Shown here one piece after another: positions 18,591 to 26,167 of a stretch of 64,000 nucleotides of DNA (its first letter is position 1; each line of letters begins with the position of its first letter). The notes beneath the pieces were generated by a model. The model was not told the DNA's origin. It saw nothing but the letters and a program-made list of their open reading frames with translations, and ran no database searches. A program made the position numbers and the translations under genes. Source of the stretch: Actinoplanes sp. M2I2 (GTDB lineage Bacteria; Actinomycetota; Actinomycetes; Mycobacteriales; Micromonosporaceae); the NCBI RefSeq assembly GCF_023544445.1, contig NZ_JALPVJ010000014.1:124001-188000 (forward strand), in the 5' to 3' direction.

Positions 18591-20029
18591 GCGACGTCGG
18601 GCCGGGTCATCAGCGGAGATCGCAGGTGCGACTCCAGGTCGGCGGTGGTCAGGGGCACGGCGTTCCAGGTCGCCAGCGCTGTGCCCGCTGCGGGGTCCAC
18701 CACCAGCCGGACGCGGTGCGGGGTGGTGATGACGAAGAGGTCGGCGACGAAGGTGTCGCCCTGCCAGGCGCCGGCGGCGACGACCGGGCGGCCCAGCGGC
18801 GCGCTCTCCCGCCAGGCGCCGTGGCCGGCGGCGACCTCGATGGCCGGCCCGAGCCGCAGGCGCCACCCGCCGTCCGCCGGTTCGACGGTCACCGCCGTAC
18901 CGCCGGGCAGCGCCGAATCCGGGGCCGCGGCCTCGATCGTCGCGGCGGCCGAGGGGGCCGCGGTCGCGGGGGCGGCCGCGCCCGGCACCGGGGTGAAGGA
19001 CAGCCGGCGGAGCCGTTCGGCCAGCACCTCGTCGTCCCGGGCGTCCACCGGGCCGTCGAGGCCGGGCAGGAGCAGATCCCACAACGCGCCCGGCATCTCC
19101 GCCGGCTGACCGATGCCACCGGCGGTGATCACGACCACGAGATCGTGTTCGGGGACGACCAGGCACAGCTGGCCCAGATGCCCGTCGCCGCGGTAGCCGT
19201 GACGCGACATCCAGAACTGGTAGCCGTACCCGCAGAGCCCGTCGGGTTCCGGTGGCGCGTCGTCGAGGCGCCGCGTCCCGATGTGCCGCCGGGTCGCCAA
19301 ATCGACCCAGGCCCGCGGGACGAGCTGCCGGTCGCCCCACCGGCCGCCGCGCAGCAGCAGCTCGCCGAAGGCAGCCACGGCCTCGGTCGTCAGGTGCAGC
19401 CCGTGGAAGCCGAAGACGGCCCCGCTCGCCAGCCGGTCCCATTCGGCGTGGTCGACGCCCATCGGCTTGAAGAGGCGGTCGTCGAGCAGCTCGGGCAGGC
19501 CACGACCGGTGACCCGTTCCACCATCCGGGCGAGCACGCCGGTGGTCGCGTTGTCGTAGGTGTGCCCGGTCCCCTCGGGCTCGGTGAACGGCACGCGCAG
19601 GAAGCCCTTCACCAGGTCGTCCGGCTCCAGCTCCCAGGCCTCGGCCAGGCTGTCCGTACGGTGCCCGGCCGTCATCGACAGCAGATGGTGCACCGTGATC
19701 CGGCGCGCCTGGTCCGAGACACCGGCCGGCACGTGCTCGGGCAACACGTCGACCACCCGGTCGTCCAGCGAGAGCAACCCGTCGTCGATCGCCAGGCCGA
19801 CCGCGATCGAGGTGAACGACTTGGTCAGCGAGTAGAGCAGATGCGGGCGTCCGGCCGAGTACGGCGCCCACCAGCCCTCGGCCACGACGTGACCGTGGCG
19901 CACGACCATGACGGAGTGGAGCTCGACGGATCGCTCCTCGAGCCGGTCCAGCACGGCGGCGACCGCCCGGGACGAGACCCCGGTCGCCGCGGGAGTCGAC
20001 CGGGGCAGCAGGGCCGGCGGGGTAAGCAT
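18587..20029 (-). CDS. Beta-lactamase-family serine hydrolase
   Basis: The protein of 480 residues has the class C beta-lactamase/esterase fold: the nucleophile motif SLTK (in LLYSLTKSFTSIAVGLA, about residue 68), the YDN motif (TYDNATTG), and a later GYGYQFW-GHLGQ segment in place of the KTG strand. No signal peptide is apparent, so it is probably cytoplasmic. An Ala/Pro-rich linker (about residues 345-375) leads to a small beta-rich C-terminal domain seen in actinobacterial relatives. Substrates of this group range from esters to D-peptides. It converges on the NACHT/WD40 gene with a 4-base overlap. Confidence 0.87.
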   Translation of the reverse strand: MLTPPALLPRSTPAATGVSSRAVAAVLDRLEERSVELHSVMVVRHGHVVAEGWWAPYSAGRPHLLYSLTKSFTSIAVGLAIDDGLLSLDDRVVDVLPEHVPAGVSDQARRITVHHLLSMTAGHRTDSLAEAWELEPDDLVKGFLRVPFTEPEGTGHTYDNATTGVLARMVERVTGRGLPELLDDRLFKPMGVDHAEWDRLASGAVFGFHGLHLTTEAVAAFGELLLRGGRWGDRQLVPRAWVDLATRRHIGTRRLDDAPPEPDGLCGYGYQFWMSRHGYRGDGHLGQLCLVVPEHDLVVVITAGGIGQPAEMPGALWDLLLPGLDGPVDARDDEVLAERLRRLSFTPVPGAAAPATAAPSAAATIEAAAPDSALPGGTAVTVEPADGGWRLRLGPAIEVAAGHGAWRESAPLGRPVVAAGAWQGDTFVADLFVITTPHRVRLVVDPAAGTALATWNAVPLTTADLESHLRSPLMTRPDVA

Positions 20030-20079
20030 CGGGGCACCCTAACAACGCCGACCGGCCCGGTTCACCGGCTTTTCCCGGC

Positions 20080-20394
20080 GCGGCCGGCGGTGAGCGGTTC
20101 GTCCTGCGGCGCGAACCGCGGCTCGCCTCGCTGAGCGCCGACGCGGTGCTCGCAGCGGTGCGGGCCGGGGTGGGCGTGGGCCTCGTCCAGGACGTGTTGT
20201 GCGAGGCCGATCTGCGCTCGGGGTCGCTGGTCCGGCTCTGGCCCGAGTGGTCCTCCGCGGAGGCGTCCCTCTCGCTCGAGTTCACCTCCGCGCGGGGACA
20301 ACTCCCGGCGGTCAAGGTGCTCATCGACCATCTGCGGGAAAGCTTCGCGAAGCGCGGGTCCCGGAGCGCGACCCCGGCCGGCGCCCGCATGTGA
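20080..20394 (+). pseudogene. C-terminal remnant of a LysR-family regulator
   Basis: From about 20080 an open frame without a plausible start reads ERFVLRREPRLASLSADAVL, then AVRAGVGVGLVQDVL and LVRLWPEW, ending in LPAVKVLIDHLRESF. This is the last 95 or so residues of a LysR substrate-binding domain. The DNA-binding half is missing, and the region just upstream belongs to the promoter of the divergent serine hydrolase. It is a truncated gene, probably left by a deletion. Its stop codon lies inside the first of two palindromic operators for the cupin gene. Confidence 0.8.
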
Positions 20395-20441
20395 TGTCGC
20401 GCCGCGACATCAGTGGTACGGTGATGTCACGGCGCGACGTC
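20393..20441. promoter_or_regulatory. Two 19-base palindromic operators upstream of the cupin gene
   Basis: GATGTCGCGCCGCGACATC at 20393-20411 is a perfect palindrome around C20402. GATGTCACGGCGCGACGTC at 20423-20441 has the same half-sites with one mismatch. The centres are 30 bases apart, about three helical turns. The cupin gene starts 40 bases later with AGGGAGG before it. Such sites are typical for TetR-like dimers. No regulator gene is adjacent, only the LysR stub. Confidence 0.75.
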
Positions 20442-20481
20442 ACATCCCGTGCGCCGGCGAACCCATCAGGGAGGCTTTTCC

Positions 20482-20946
20482 ATGGTCCCGGTCACGATCG
20501 TCCGCCCCGGCGAAGGCGAGCTCCTCACCAGCAAAGGGCCGTCGCAGATCCGCATCCTCGAGGACGGCAGCCACACCGGGCACCGCCTGGGGATCGGCGA
20601 GATCACCCTCCAGCCGCACACTCCGGGCCCCATCCAGCACCGCCACGCCCAGCACGACGAAGGCTTCTACATCCTGTCGGGCACCGTGCGGTTCACCGTG
20701 GGCCAGGACGACCACGACGCCGGCCCCGGCACCTGGATCATCGTCCCGCCCGGCGCGCCGCATACCTTCGCCAACGTGGGCGACGACCCGGCGGTCATGC
20801 TCTCCACGTTCACGCCGGACCTGTACGTGGAGTACTTCCGCGACCTCAAGAAGATGGTCGAGTCCGGGCAGCCGGTCACGGCCGAGACCATGACGCCGCT
20901 GTGGAAGAAGTACGCCACCGAAATCTCCTCCGAATACCGGTCCTGA
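20482..20946 (+). CDS. Single-domain cupin protein
   Basis: The 154-residue protein has the two cupin motifs: PIQHRHAQHDEGFYILSGTVRF (motif 1, with His-x-His and Glu) and PGAPHTFAN (motif 2, with the last His), so a metal site is complete. It resembles quercetin-dioxygenase-like and polyketide-associated cupins, whose activities vary. Its start has a good Shine-Dalgarno (AGGGAGG at 20468-20474). It lies 11 bases from the convergent SDR gene and downstream of the paired operators. Confidence 0.85.
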   Translation: MVPVTIVRPGEGELLTSKGPSQIRILEDGSHTGHRLGIGEITLQPHTPGPIQHRHAQHDEGFYILSGTVRFTVGQDDHDAGPGTWIIVPPGAPHTFANVGDDPAVMLSTFTPDLYVEYFRDLKKMVESGQPVTAETMTPLWKKYATEISSEYRS

Positions 20947-20957
20947 GGCGCGATCAC

Positions 20958-21719
20958 CTACCAGACGCTGCCGTCGGGGCGGACCAGCATCTCGCTCATC
21001 ACCACGCGGGCCGGCCGGGTGACGACGTAGGTGATGGCATCGGCGATGTCCTCGGCGTGCAGGAGCGTGGCGTTGGCGAAGGCGTCCTTGCCGGCCTCCA
21101 GGACCTCGGGGCGGATGTGGGTGAACAGCTCGGTGGCGACCGGTCCGGGTTCGATCAGCGAGACGCGGACGTGGCGGTCGCCCACCTCCTGCCGCAGGGC
21201 CTCACTGAAGGCCCCGATCCCGTGCTTGGTCAGGCTGTAGACGGCGGACCCGGCGATGGGAACGCGGCCCGCGAGCGAGCTGATGTTGACGATGTCCGCG
21301 GTGCCGCGGGCGCCCCCGGCCGCGGCCAGCAGGTGCGGCAGGGCGGCATGGGTCGCGTGGAGCAGCCCCTGCACGTTGATGGCGATCATGCGGTCCCACT
21401 CCTCGGCCGGGGCGCTCTCGACCGGTCCGAGCAGCATGATGCCGGCGTTGTTGACCAGGGTGTCCAGGCCACCGAAGGCGGCGACGGTCTGCTCGACCGC
21501 GGCCACGGCCTGCAGCCGGTCGGTGATGTCGGCCTGGATCGCCCGGGCGGCGCCGCCGCCGGCCTGGATGCGCTCGACGAGCTCGTCGAGGCGGTCCTTG
21601 CGCCGGGCGACCAGGGCGACGTTCGCGCCCTGAGCGGCGAGGGACAGCGCGGTGGCGGCGCCGATGCCCCCGCTCGCTCCGGTGACCAGGGCCGTCGTGC
21701 CGGTCAAGGTGATGCTCAT
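20958..21719 (-). CDS. Short-chain dehydrogenase/reductase
   Basis: The 253-residue classical SDR has TGASGGIG for cofactor binding, NNAGIM, the catalytic Ser in NISSLAG and YSLTK. ARRKDRL after beta-2 suggests NADP. The PGPVATE motif after the active site is also conserved. It lies next to a cupin and may act on a related substrate, but they are convergent and not one operon. The palindrome at 21785 lies upstream of its start. Confidence 0.9.
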   Translation of the reverse strand: MSITLTGTTALVTGASGGIGAATALSLAAQGANVALVARRKDRLDELVERIQAGGGAARAIQADITDRLQAVAAVEQTVAAFGGLDTLVNNAGIMLLGPVESAPAEEWDRMIAINVQGLLHATHAALPHLLAAAGGARGTADIVNISSLAGRVPIAGSAVYSLTKHGIGAFSEALRQEVGDRHVRVSLIEPGPVATELFTHIRPEVLEAGKDAFANATLLHAEDIADAITYVVTRPARVVMSEMLVRPDGSVW

Positions 21720-21784
21720 GGTGTTCCTCCGGTGCTCGGTGATCGTTGCTGATCACAGCCTGACACCACCGTAAGCCGTACGAC

Positions 21785-21800
21785 AATGTCATGTGACATT
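21785..21800. promoter_or_regulatory. Inverted repeat between SDR and CGNR genes
   Basis: AATGTCA (21785-21791) and TGACATT (21794-21800) form a perfect 7-base inverted repeat with a 2-base spacer. It lies between the divergent SDR (start 21719) and CGNR (start 21848) genes. It is a probable operator and may bind the CGNR protein itself. Confidence 0.55.
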
Positions 21801-21847
21801 CCCTACTGGCCTACGGTGGTGTCATTTCCCGGGCTAGGCTGACTGTC

Positions 21848-22456
21848 GTGAACAGTGACGACACCGGGCGCTTTCTGCTGGCCGCGGCTCCCGGGGGCCT
21901 GAGCATCGTTCAGGATCTGCTGAACTCGGCGAGCATGCCCGTGGCCTCGATCCCCGACCTGCTGGCCGACGAGGCCACGGCGCAGGAGTGGCTCGACGCG
22001 TCGTTGTCGAGGTGGGGCGGGCAGACCGGCCGGGCAGCGCCCCGCATCACGATCTCCCGCGCCGACCTCCCCGCCCTTCGCGATCTCCGCGACCACGTCC
22101 GAGGCTGGCTCACCGACGCCGACGACCCCAGCCCGCAGGTGTTGCACGCCGACGTCTCCTTCCGCGACGGCCACATCACCTACGAGCCCCGCGGCGACGG
22201 TGCCGCCGCAGTCGCGTCCCTGGTGAACCTCGAGGCGCTGCTGGCTTCGCACACCGGCGCCCTGACCCGGCTGAAGACCTGCCTCAACCCGGACTGCGGC
22301 GCGGCCTTCTACGACCGGTCGCGCAACGGCACCCGTGTCTGGCACGACATGAAGACCTGCGGCAACACCATGAACCTGCGGGCCTCGCGGGCCCGCCGAC
22401 GCGAAACCCCGTCCCCGCAACGCACCGAAGGAGCCGAGTCCCGTGCAGATCGGTGA
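21848..22456 (+). CDS. CGNR zinc-finger (ABATE) regulator
   Basis: The 202-residue protein has an N-terminal ABATE-type domain and a C-terminal CGNR zinc finger: TCLNPDCGAAFYDRSRNGTR followed by MKTCGNTMNLRASRAR. It has the four cysteines and the CGN motif, except that the usual CGNRxK reads CGNTMN. Family members are putative DNA-binding stress regulators of unknown ligand. Its last 14 bases overlap the Fae-like gene, so the two are translated together. Confidence 0.85.
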   Translation: MNSDDTGRFLLAAAPGGLSIVQDLLNSASMPVASIPDLLADEATAQEWLDASLSRWGGQTGRAAPRITISRADLPALRDLRDHVRGWLTDADDPSPQVLHADVSFRDGHITYEPRGDGAAAVASLVNLEALLASHTGALTRLKTCLNPDCGAAFYDRSRNGTRVWHDMKTCGNTMNLRASRARRRETPSPQRTEGAESRADR

Positions 22457-22940
22457 GAGCGCCCACGGGGAAGACCTCAACGCGGCCCACGTCAACACCG
22501 TCCTCGGCCCGCGTTCGGGTCCGGTCGGGACGGCCTGGGCCACCGCCCTCGCGACCCCGACCGTCGGCCACGTCCCCTTCATCGCCGTGCTGCAGCCCTC
22601 GGTCGCGGCCAAACCGTTCACGCTGTTCGTCACCAAGGCGACTCCCGAAACCGACGAGCACCGCAGCCTCACCTGGGGCCCGGCGCAGGCCGGCGTCGCG
22701 GCCGGAGTCGCCGACGCGGTCGCCGAGGGGGTCATCAGCGCCGAGCAGTGCGACAGCGACGTCATCATCGCGTCCGTCTGGGTGAACCCCCGGGCCCACG
22801 ACGCGGATGCCGTCTACCGGAACAACCGGAAGGCGACCGCCGCAGCCCTCCGCAACGGCGCCACCGGATTCCCCGGGGCCGACCGGATGCTCGAAGCCGC
22901 CCGGCATGTCGCGAACGGGCTCTATCGCGCACCCGGCTGA
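22443..22940 (+). CDS. fae: Formaldehyde-activating enzyme (Fae) family protein
   Basis: The 165-residue protein matches Fae, which condenses formaldehyde with a tetrahydropterin in methylotrophs. Visible family blocks are AAHVNTVLGPRSGPVGTAWA with catalytic His16, VGHVPFIAVLQP, TWGPAQAGVAAGVADAV and DVIIASVWVNP. The GTG start follows AAGGAG at 22428-22433. Nothing else of a methylotrophic C1 pathway is visible here, so it may serve formaldehyde detoxification or sensing with another pterin. It is translationally coupled to the CGNR regulator. Confidence 0.85.
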   Translation: MQIGESAHGEDLNAAHVNTVLGPRSGPVGTAWATALATPTVGHVPFIAVLQPSVAAKPFTLFVTKATPETDEHRSLTWGPAQAGVAAGVADAVAEGVISAEQCDSDVIIASVWVNPRAHDADAVYRNNRKATAAALRNGATGFPGADRMLEAARHVANGLYRAPG

Positions 22941-23233
22941 GCTCCTCACCCCGGGCACGCCGGCGTGACCGACGAGCACGGCAGCGACCGGGGCCCCGGT
23001 ATCGCAGCGCGTGAGCCTGGTCGCGGCGGCCTGACCGCCTGAGCTCGACCAGCATCCGGCCGAACGGTCGGCGACCCTCCACCAATAGGGCCAGATGCCT
23101 CCGATTCGGGCACATAGTCGCGAACGAGGGACCGATTGCCGCCAAGCCCGGCGGTGACCGATTCTGATCTGACGCGATCGCCCAGCAGTGCCGCTGAGTC
23201 GCCTCCGCTCCCCCGGAAGAAAGAGCGACCCCC

Positions 23234-23590
23234 GTGCCTGCTGAGTCGTTCCACGACCTCGCCCCGACGATCCTGCGCCAGCGTCTGGTGGTGGAGGGAT
23301 ACCCGGGCTTCGTCATCACCGACGAGCACATCAAGGAGTACCTGAGCAAGCTCTCCGTGGTCACCGACATGATCACGCTGATCGAGCCGGTCACCCACCG
23401 GAGCGACCTCTACGGCTGGGCCGGCTGGATCCACTGGGAGACCTCGGGCGCCCACTTCTACTCGTGGGAGCGGCCGGTCCAGTTCTTCAGCGTCGACATC
23501 TACACCTGCAAGGCGTTCGACCCGGACGAGGCCGTCGCGTTCACCGAGGAGTTCTTCCGGGCCACGACCATCGTGGCCAAGCCGTGCTGA
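23234..23590 (+). CDS. SpeD-like pyruvoyl-enzyme homologue (S-adenosylmethionine decarboxylase family)
   Basis: The 118-residue protein lines up end to end with the small bacterial S-adenosylmethionine decarboxylase fold: RLVVEGYPG at the start, THRSDLYGWAG, the cleavage region WETSGAHFYSW and DIYTCKAFDPDEA. Ser71 aligns with the serine that becomes the pyruvoyl group and Cys92 with the catalytic Cys. The His expected five residues after the Ser is Tyr76, with a His at 74 instead. The Glu just before the Ser is shifted by one (Glu69). It may therefore process or react differently from classical SpeD. The GTG start has only a weak ribosome site. The next gene overlaps by GTGCTGA. Confidence 0.72.
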   Translation: MPAESFHDLAPTILRQRLVVEGYPGFVITDEHIKEYLSKLSVVTDMITLIEPVTHRSDLYGWAGWIHWETSGAHFYSWERPVQFFSVDIYTCKAFDPDEAVAFTEEFFRATTIVAKPC

Positions 23591-24447
23591 CCGCCGTCCG
23601 TTACGACCTGACGCCCGGCCAGATCGCGGCGGCCGTCGCCGGCTTCCTGCGGTCCACCGGCCGGAGACCCGGTCGCTTCGTCCTCGCCGTGGTCGCGACG
23701 GACCATCCGCTGGCCGACGTCGCCCGCACCGTCGAGTGCGCGGTCTTCGACGACGCCTTCGGCAACACCCCCGAGGTGATGGCCGCCGAATACGGCCCGT
23801 ACGAGGACCGCAGCCGGTTCTTCCTGGTGATCGACCGCCGAACTGGACGTCCGGCCGGCGCGGGCCGGGTCATCACGGGCCCGGCCGACCAGCTGAAGAC
23901 GATCGTGGACGCCCCCGCCCACATCGGCCGCACCGCCGACGAGATCCTCGACGCGCACGGCCTGCGCGACGCGACCGTGTGGGACTTCGCCACAGTGGCC
24001 GTGCTCCCCGCCTATCGGGGCACGCTGACCGTGAGTTCCCTGCTTTACCGTACGTTCGCCGTGGCCTGCGCCAGGGCTGGCGTCGACCACGTCGTCACGC
24101 TGCTCGACGCCCGCGCCTGCCGCAACATGGCCCTGATCGGCGTCCATCTGGAGCCGCTGGCCGGTTCGGCGCCGTTCGCCTACCTGGGTTCCACCGAGAC
24201 GCGAGCCCTGTACAGCCGCGCCTCCACCTACCTGCCCGACATCCGCCGCCAGTCCCGCGACCTGCTGCGGCCCGGCGCCCGCCACGCCGGCCAGATCCGC
24301 GCCACCGGCCTGCGCAAACTCCTCATCCGCGCGGCCGCAGCCCGAGTAGCCCACCGAATCGGCACCGGCCGCGGCCTGGACCCCACGATCATCTGGACCG
24401 ATCAGCCCGTCACTCGCAGCAGCGGGGCCGGCCTCTCGCGGCTCTGA
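23584..24447 (+). CDS. GNAT-fold N-acyltransferase-like protein
   Basis: The 287-residue protein, starting at GTG 23584 inside the previous gene, resembles the N-acyl amino acid synthase / autoinducer-synthase side of the GNAT fold. It has VECAVFDDAFGN, then YGPYEDRSRFFLVIDRRTG and PAGAGRVI strands, and the acyl-CoA or acyl-ACP binding region VWDFATVAVLPAYRG. The C-terminal 60 residues are basic and helical. Tight coupling to a SpeD-like gene suggests it acylates the product of that protein or a related amine. This is inference; no substrate can be read from the sequence. Confidence 0.65.
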   Translation: MLTAVRYDLTPGQIAAAVAGFLRSTGRRPGRFVLAVVATDHPLADVARTVECAVFDDAFGNTPEVMAAEYGPYEDRSRFFLVIDRRTGRPAGAGRVITGPADQLKTIVDAPAHIGRTADEILDAHGLRDATVWDFATVAVLPAYRGTLTVSSLLYRTFAVACARAGVDHVVTLLDARACRNMALIGVHLEPLAGSAPFAYLGSTETRALYSRASTYLPDIRRQSRDLLRPGARHAGQIRATGLRKLLIRAAAARVAHRIGTGRGLDPTIIWTDQPVTRSSGAGLSRL

Positions 24448-24540
24448 TCCGCTGCGGCAGCACGGTTCTCCCGGCAGACTCCCGGGAGGCCGGCCTGATC
24501 GAGCACATCGCGTCGCTCCTGCCAGCAGCGCCGTTCCTCG

Positions 24541-25145
24541 ACACGCGGCTCCCCCGCCAGCGCGGTCTGCCCCAGCGCGGTTCCCCCAGCAAAGCGGTAT
24601 TCCCCCATCGGCGCGATATCCACAGCCAGCGCGCTATCCACCGACAGCGGCATCGCCTGCGACGCGGTTTCCCCGCTAGGCGGTTGCCGTCCACAGGGAG
24701 GTATCCCCAGGAAAGCGGTTCTCCGCCAACAACGGTTTCCGCTCGCAACGCGATATCCCCAACAACGCGGTTCCCTCGCCAGAACGATTTCCGCCCGCAC
24801 GCAGTTTCCCTAGCTAACTGGTTCCCCGCGTCAGCGCGGTTCCCTTCCAGCGCGGTATCCACCCGTCAGCGTGGGCCCTCTTCGAGGCGGTTCCCCCGCC
24901 AGCGAGGTATCACTCATCAGCGTGGTGCTCCCGCCGACGCGGTATCCAGCCGTCAGCTCGATTCCCCGCCAGTGCGGTGACTCCCGTAACGCGGTTTCCA
25001 CCCGCCAGCGCAGCTCCCCCGGCAACGCGGTATCCACCCGCCAGCACTGTTCCCCGCCAGCGCGGTTTCCTCAGCAACGCGGTATCCACCATCAGAGTGG
25101 TGCTCCCGCCAGCGCGGGTTCTCCCGGTAATGCGGCTTCCCGGCG
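24541..25145. repeat. Degenerate minisatellite, about 35 units of 16-19 bases
   Basis: The stretch is made almost wholly of imperfect units near the consensus CGCGGTATCCACCCGCCAG, with alternate forms such as CGCGGTTCCCCCAGCAA. Units run head to tail without unique spacers. Reading frames across it on both strands give only low-complexity six-residue motifs (for example TALAGNRV), and I do not call a gene. The 24448-25214 interval between the acyltransferase and Nudix genes holds nothing else that I recognise. Confidence 0.85.
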
Positions 25146-25214
25146 CATCGCGTTCTTTTTGGCGGTTGGGCGGCTCCGCTGACGCCAGGGTCCGGATTCC
25201 ACCCGGCGAACTTT

Positions 25215-25763
25215 TTAGACTGGCCTGCTCGCTGGCTCGTCGAGTGCCAGCCGGTAGAGGGTCAGGGCGGCCACCGATGGGGCATCGACTATGTGTCCGG
25301 ATCGGATCATTGCTGTGACCTCATCGTCGTGGACGCGACGGTGGATCATGTCCTGCTCGGTGACCTCCCGGTCGGGCTCGCCCTCTTCGAGATCCGTCGC
25401 GAGGTAGACGTCGAATCCCTGGGTCGAGTAGCCGTAGGCCTCGAAGAGGTGGCCGAGATGCGTCAACGACCCGGCACGCAGACCTGTCTCCTCGGCCAAC
25501 TCTTGCCGGGCCAGGGCAATCGGGTCGCCGGTCGCGTCCCGGCCCCAGCTGCCCTGCGGGAACTCCCAGGCCCGCCGCCCCACCGGGTAGCGGAACTGCT
25601 CGACCATCCAGAACCCGCCGGGGAAGCGCGGCAGGACCAGAGCGAAGTCCGGCTTCTCGACCACCCCGAAGATGCCGGGGCTGCCATCCGGGCGCCTGAC
25701 TTCGTCCTCCCGCACGGTCATCCACGGATTGCGATACACCACGCGGCTGCTCACCCGTTCCAT
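25215..25763 (-). CDS. Nudix hydrolase (ADP-ribose pyrophosphatase-like)
   Basis: The 182-residue protein starts MERVSSRVVYRNPWMTVRED and has the layout of ADP-ribose pyrophosphatases: VVEKPDFALVLPRF, FWMVEQFRYPVGRRAWEFP, then a Nudix box ending LARQELAEETGL. In the box the first Arg of REUxEE is Gln and the upstream Glu position is changed. The three acidic metal ligands of QELAEE remain, so activity is plausible. SxGFDVYLATDLEEGE fits the family. Longer upstream reading would run into the 34-base tandem repeats, so ATG 25763 is preferred. Confidence 0.85.
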   Translation of the reverse strand: MERVSSRVVYRNPWMTVREDEVRRPDGSPGIFGVVEKPDFALVLPRFPGGFWMVEQFRYPVGRRAWEFPQGSWGRDATGDPIALARQELAEETGLRAGSLTHLGHLFEAYGYSTQGFDVYLATDLEEGEPDREVTEQDMIHRRVHDDEVTAMIRSGHIVDAPSVAALTLYRLALDEPASRPV

Positions 25764-25860
25764 CTCGTGATGATCGCAACGGCAGGCAACGACCAGGTCC
25801 CATCGGCGGCATTCGGCCGCCAACCACGCATGCGGCTTGGCCGGAACGGCCCAGCGCCAC

Positions 25861-26030
25861 CAACCGCGCTTTGCGCAATCCGGGCCAGCACCACCAACCG
25901 CGCTTCGCGCGATCCCGGCCAACACCACCAACCGCGCTTCGCGCAATCCGGGCCATCACCACCGACTGGGCTTTGCGTAGTCCCGCCAGCGCCGCTGACT
26001 GGGCTTCGCGCAGCCTGGGCCAGCGCACCA
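25861..26030. repeat. 34-base tandem repeat, five copies
   Basis: Units start at 25861, 25895, 25929, 25963 and about 25997. The first three are nearly identical (core CAACCGCGCTTCGCGCAATC) and the last two have diverged (CGACTGGGCTTTGCGTAG). The array lies about 100 bases upstream of the Nudix start. The rest of 25764-26167 has no gene that I can support; TCCGCCGACGCAG and its inverse near 26080-26105 form a strong hairpin. Confidence 0.85.
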
Positions 26031-26167
26031 CACCGGCGCCAGGCGGACCGGTTCGGGGGACAGCGGTCGGTGGCCATCCGCCGACGCAGGTCTGCGTCGG
26101 CGGATGGCCACCGTCGACGCCGGGGGGGACCTCGGTCAGAGCTTGGGGCCGGATGAGCAGAGAGCGA

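Noticed and set aside
14406..20390. A 1994-residue open frame on the minus strand
   Set aside because: It lies antisense to the NACHT/WD40 gene and out of frame with the serine hydrolase, has only Arg/Gly/Ala/Pro-rich composition and no domain. It is a high-GC codon shadow.
24541..25145. CRISPR-like appearance of the short repeats
   Set aside because: Units follow directly without unique spacers, vary in length and sequence, and no cas genes are present.
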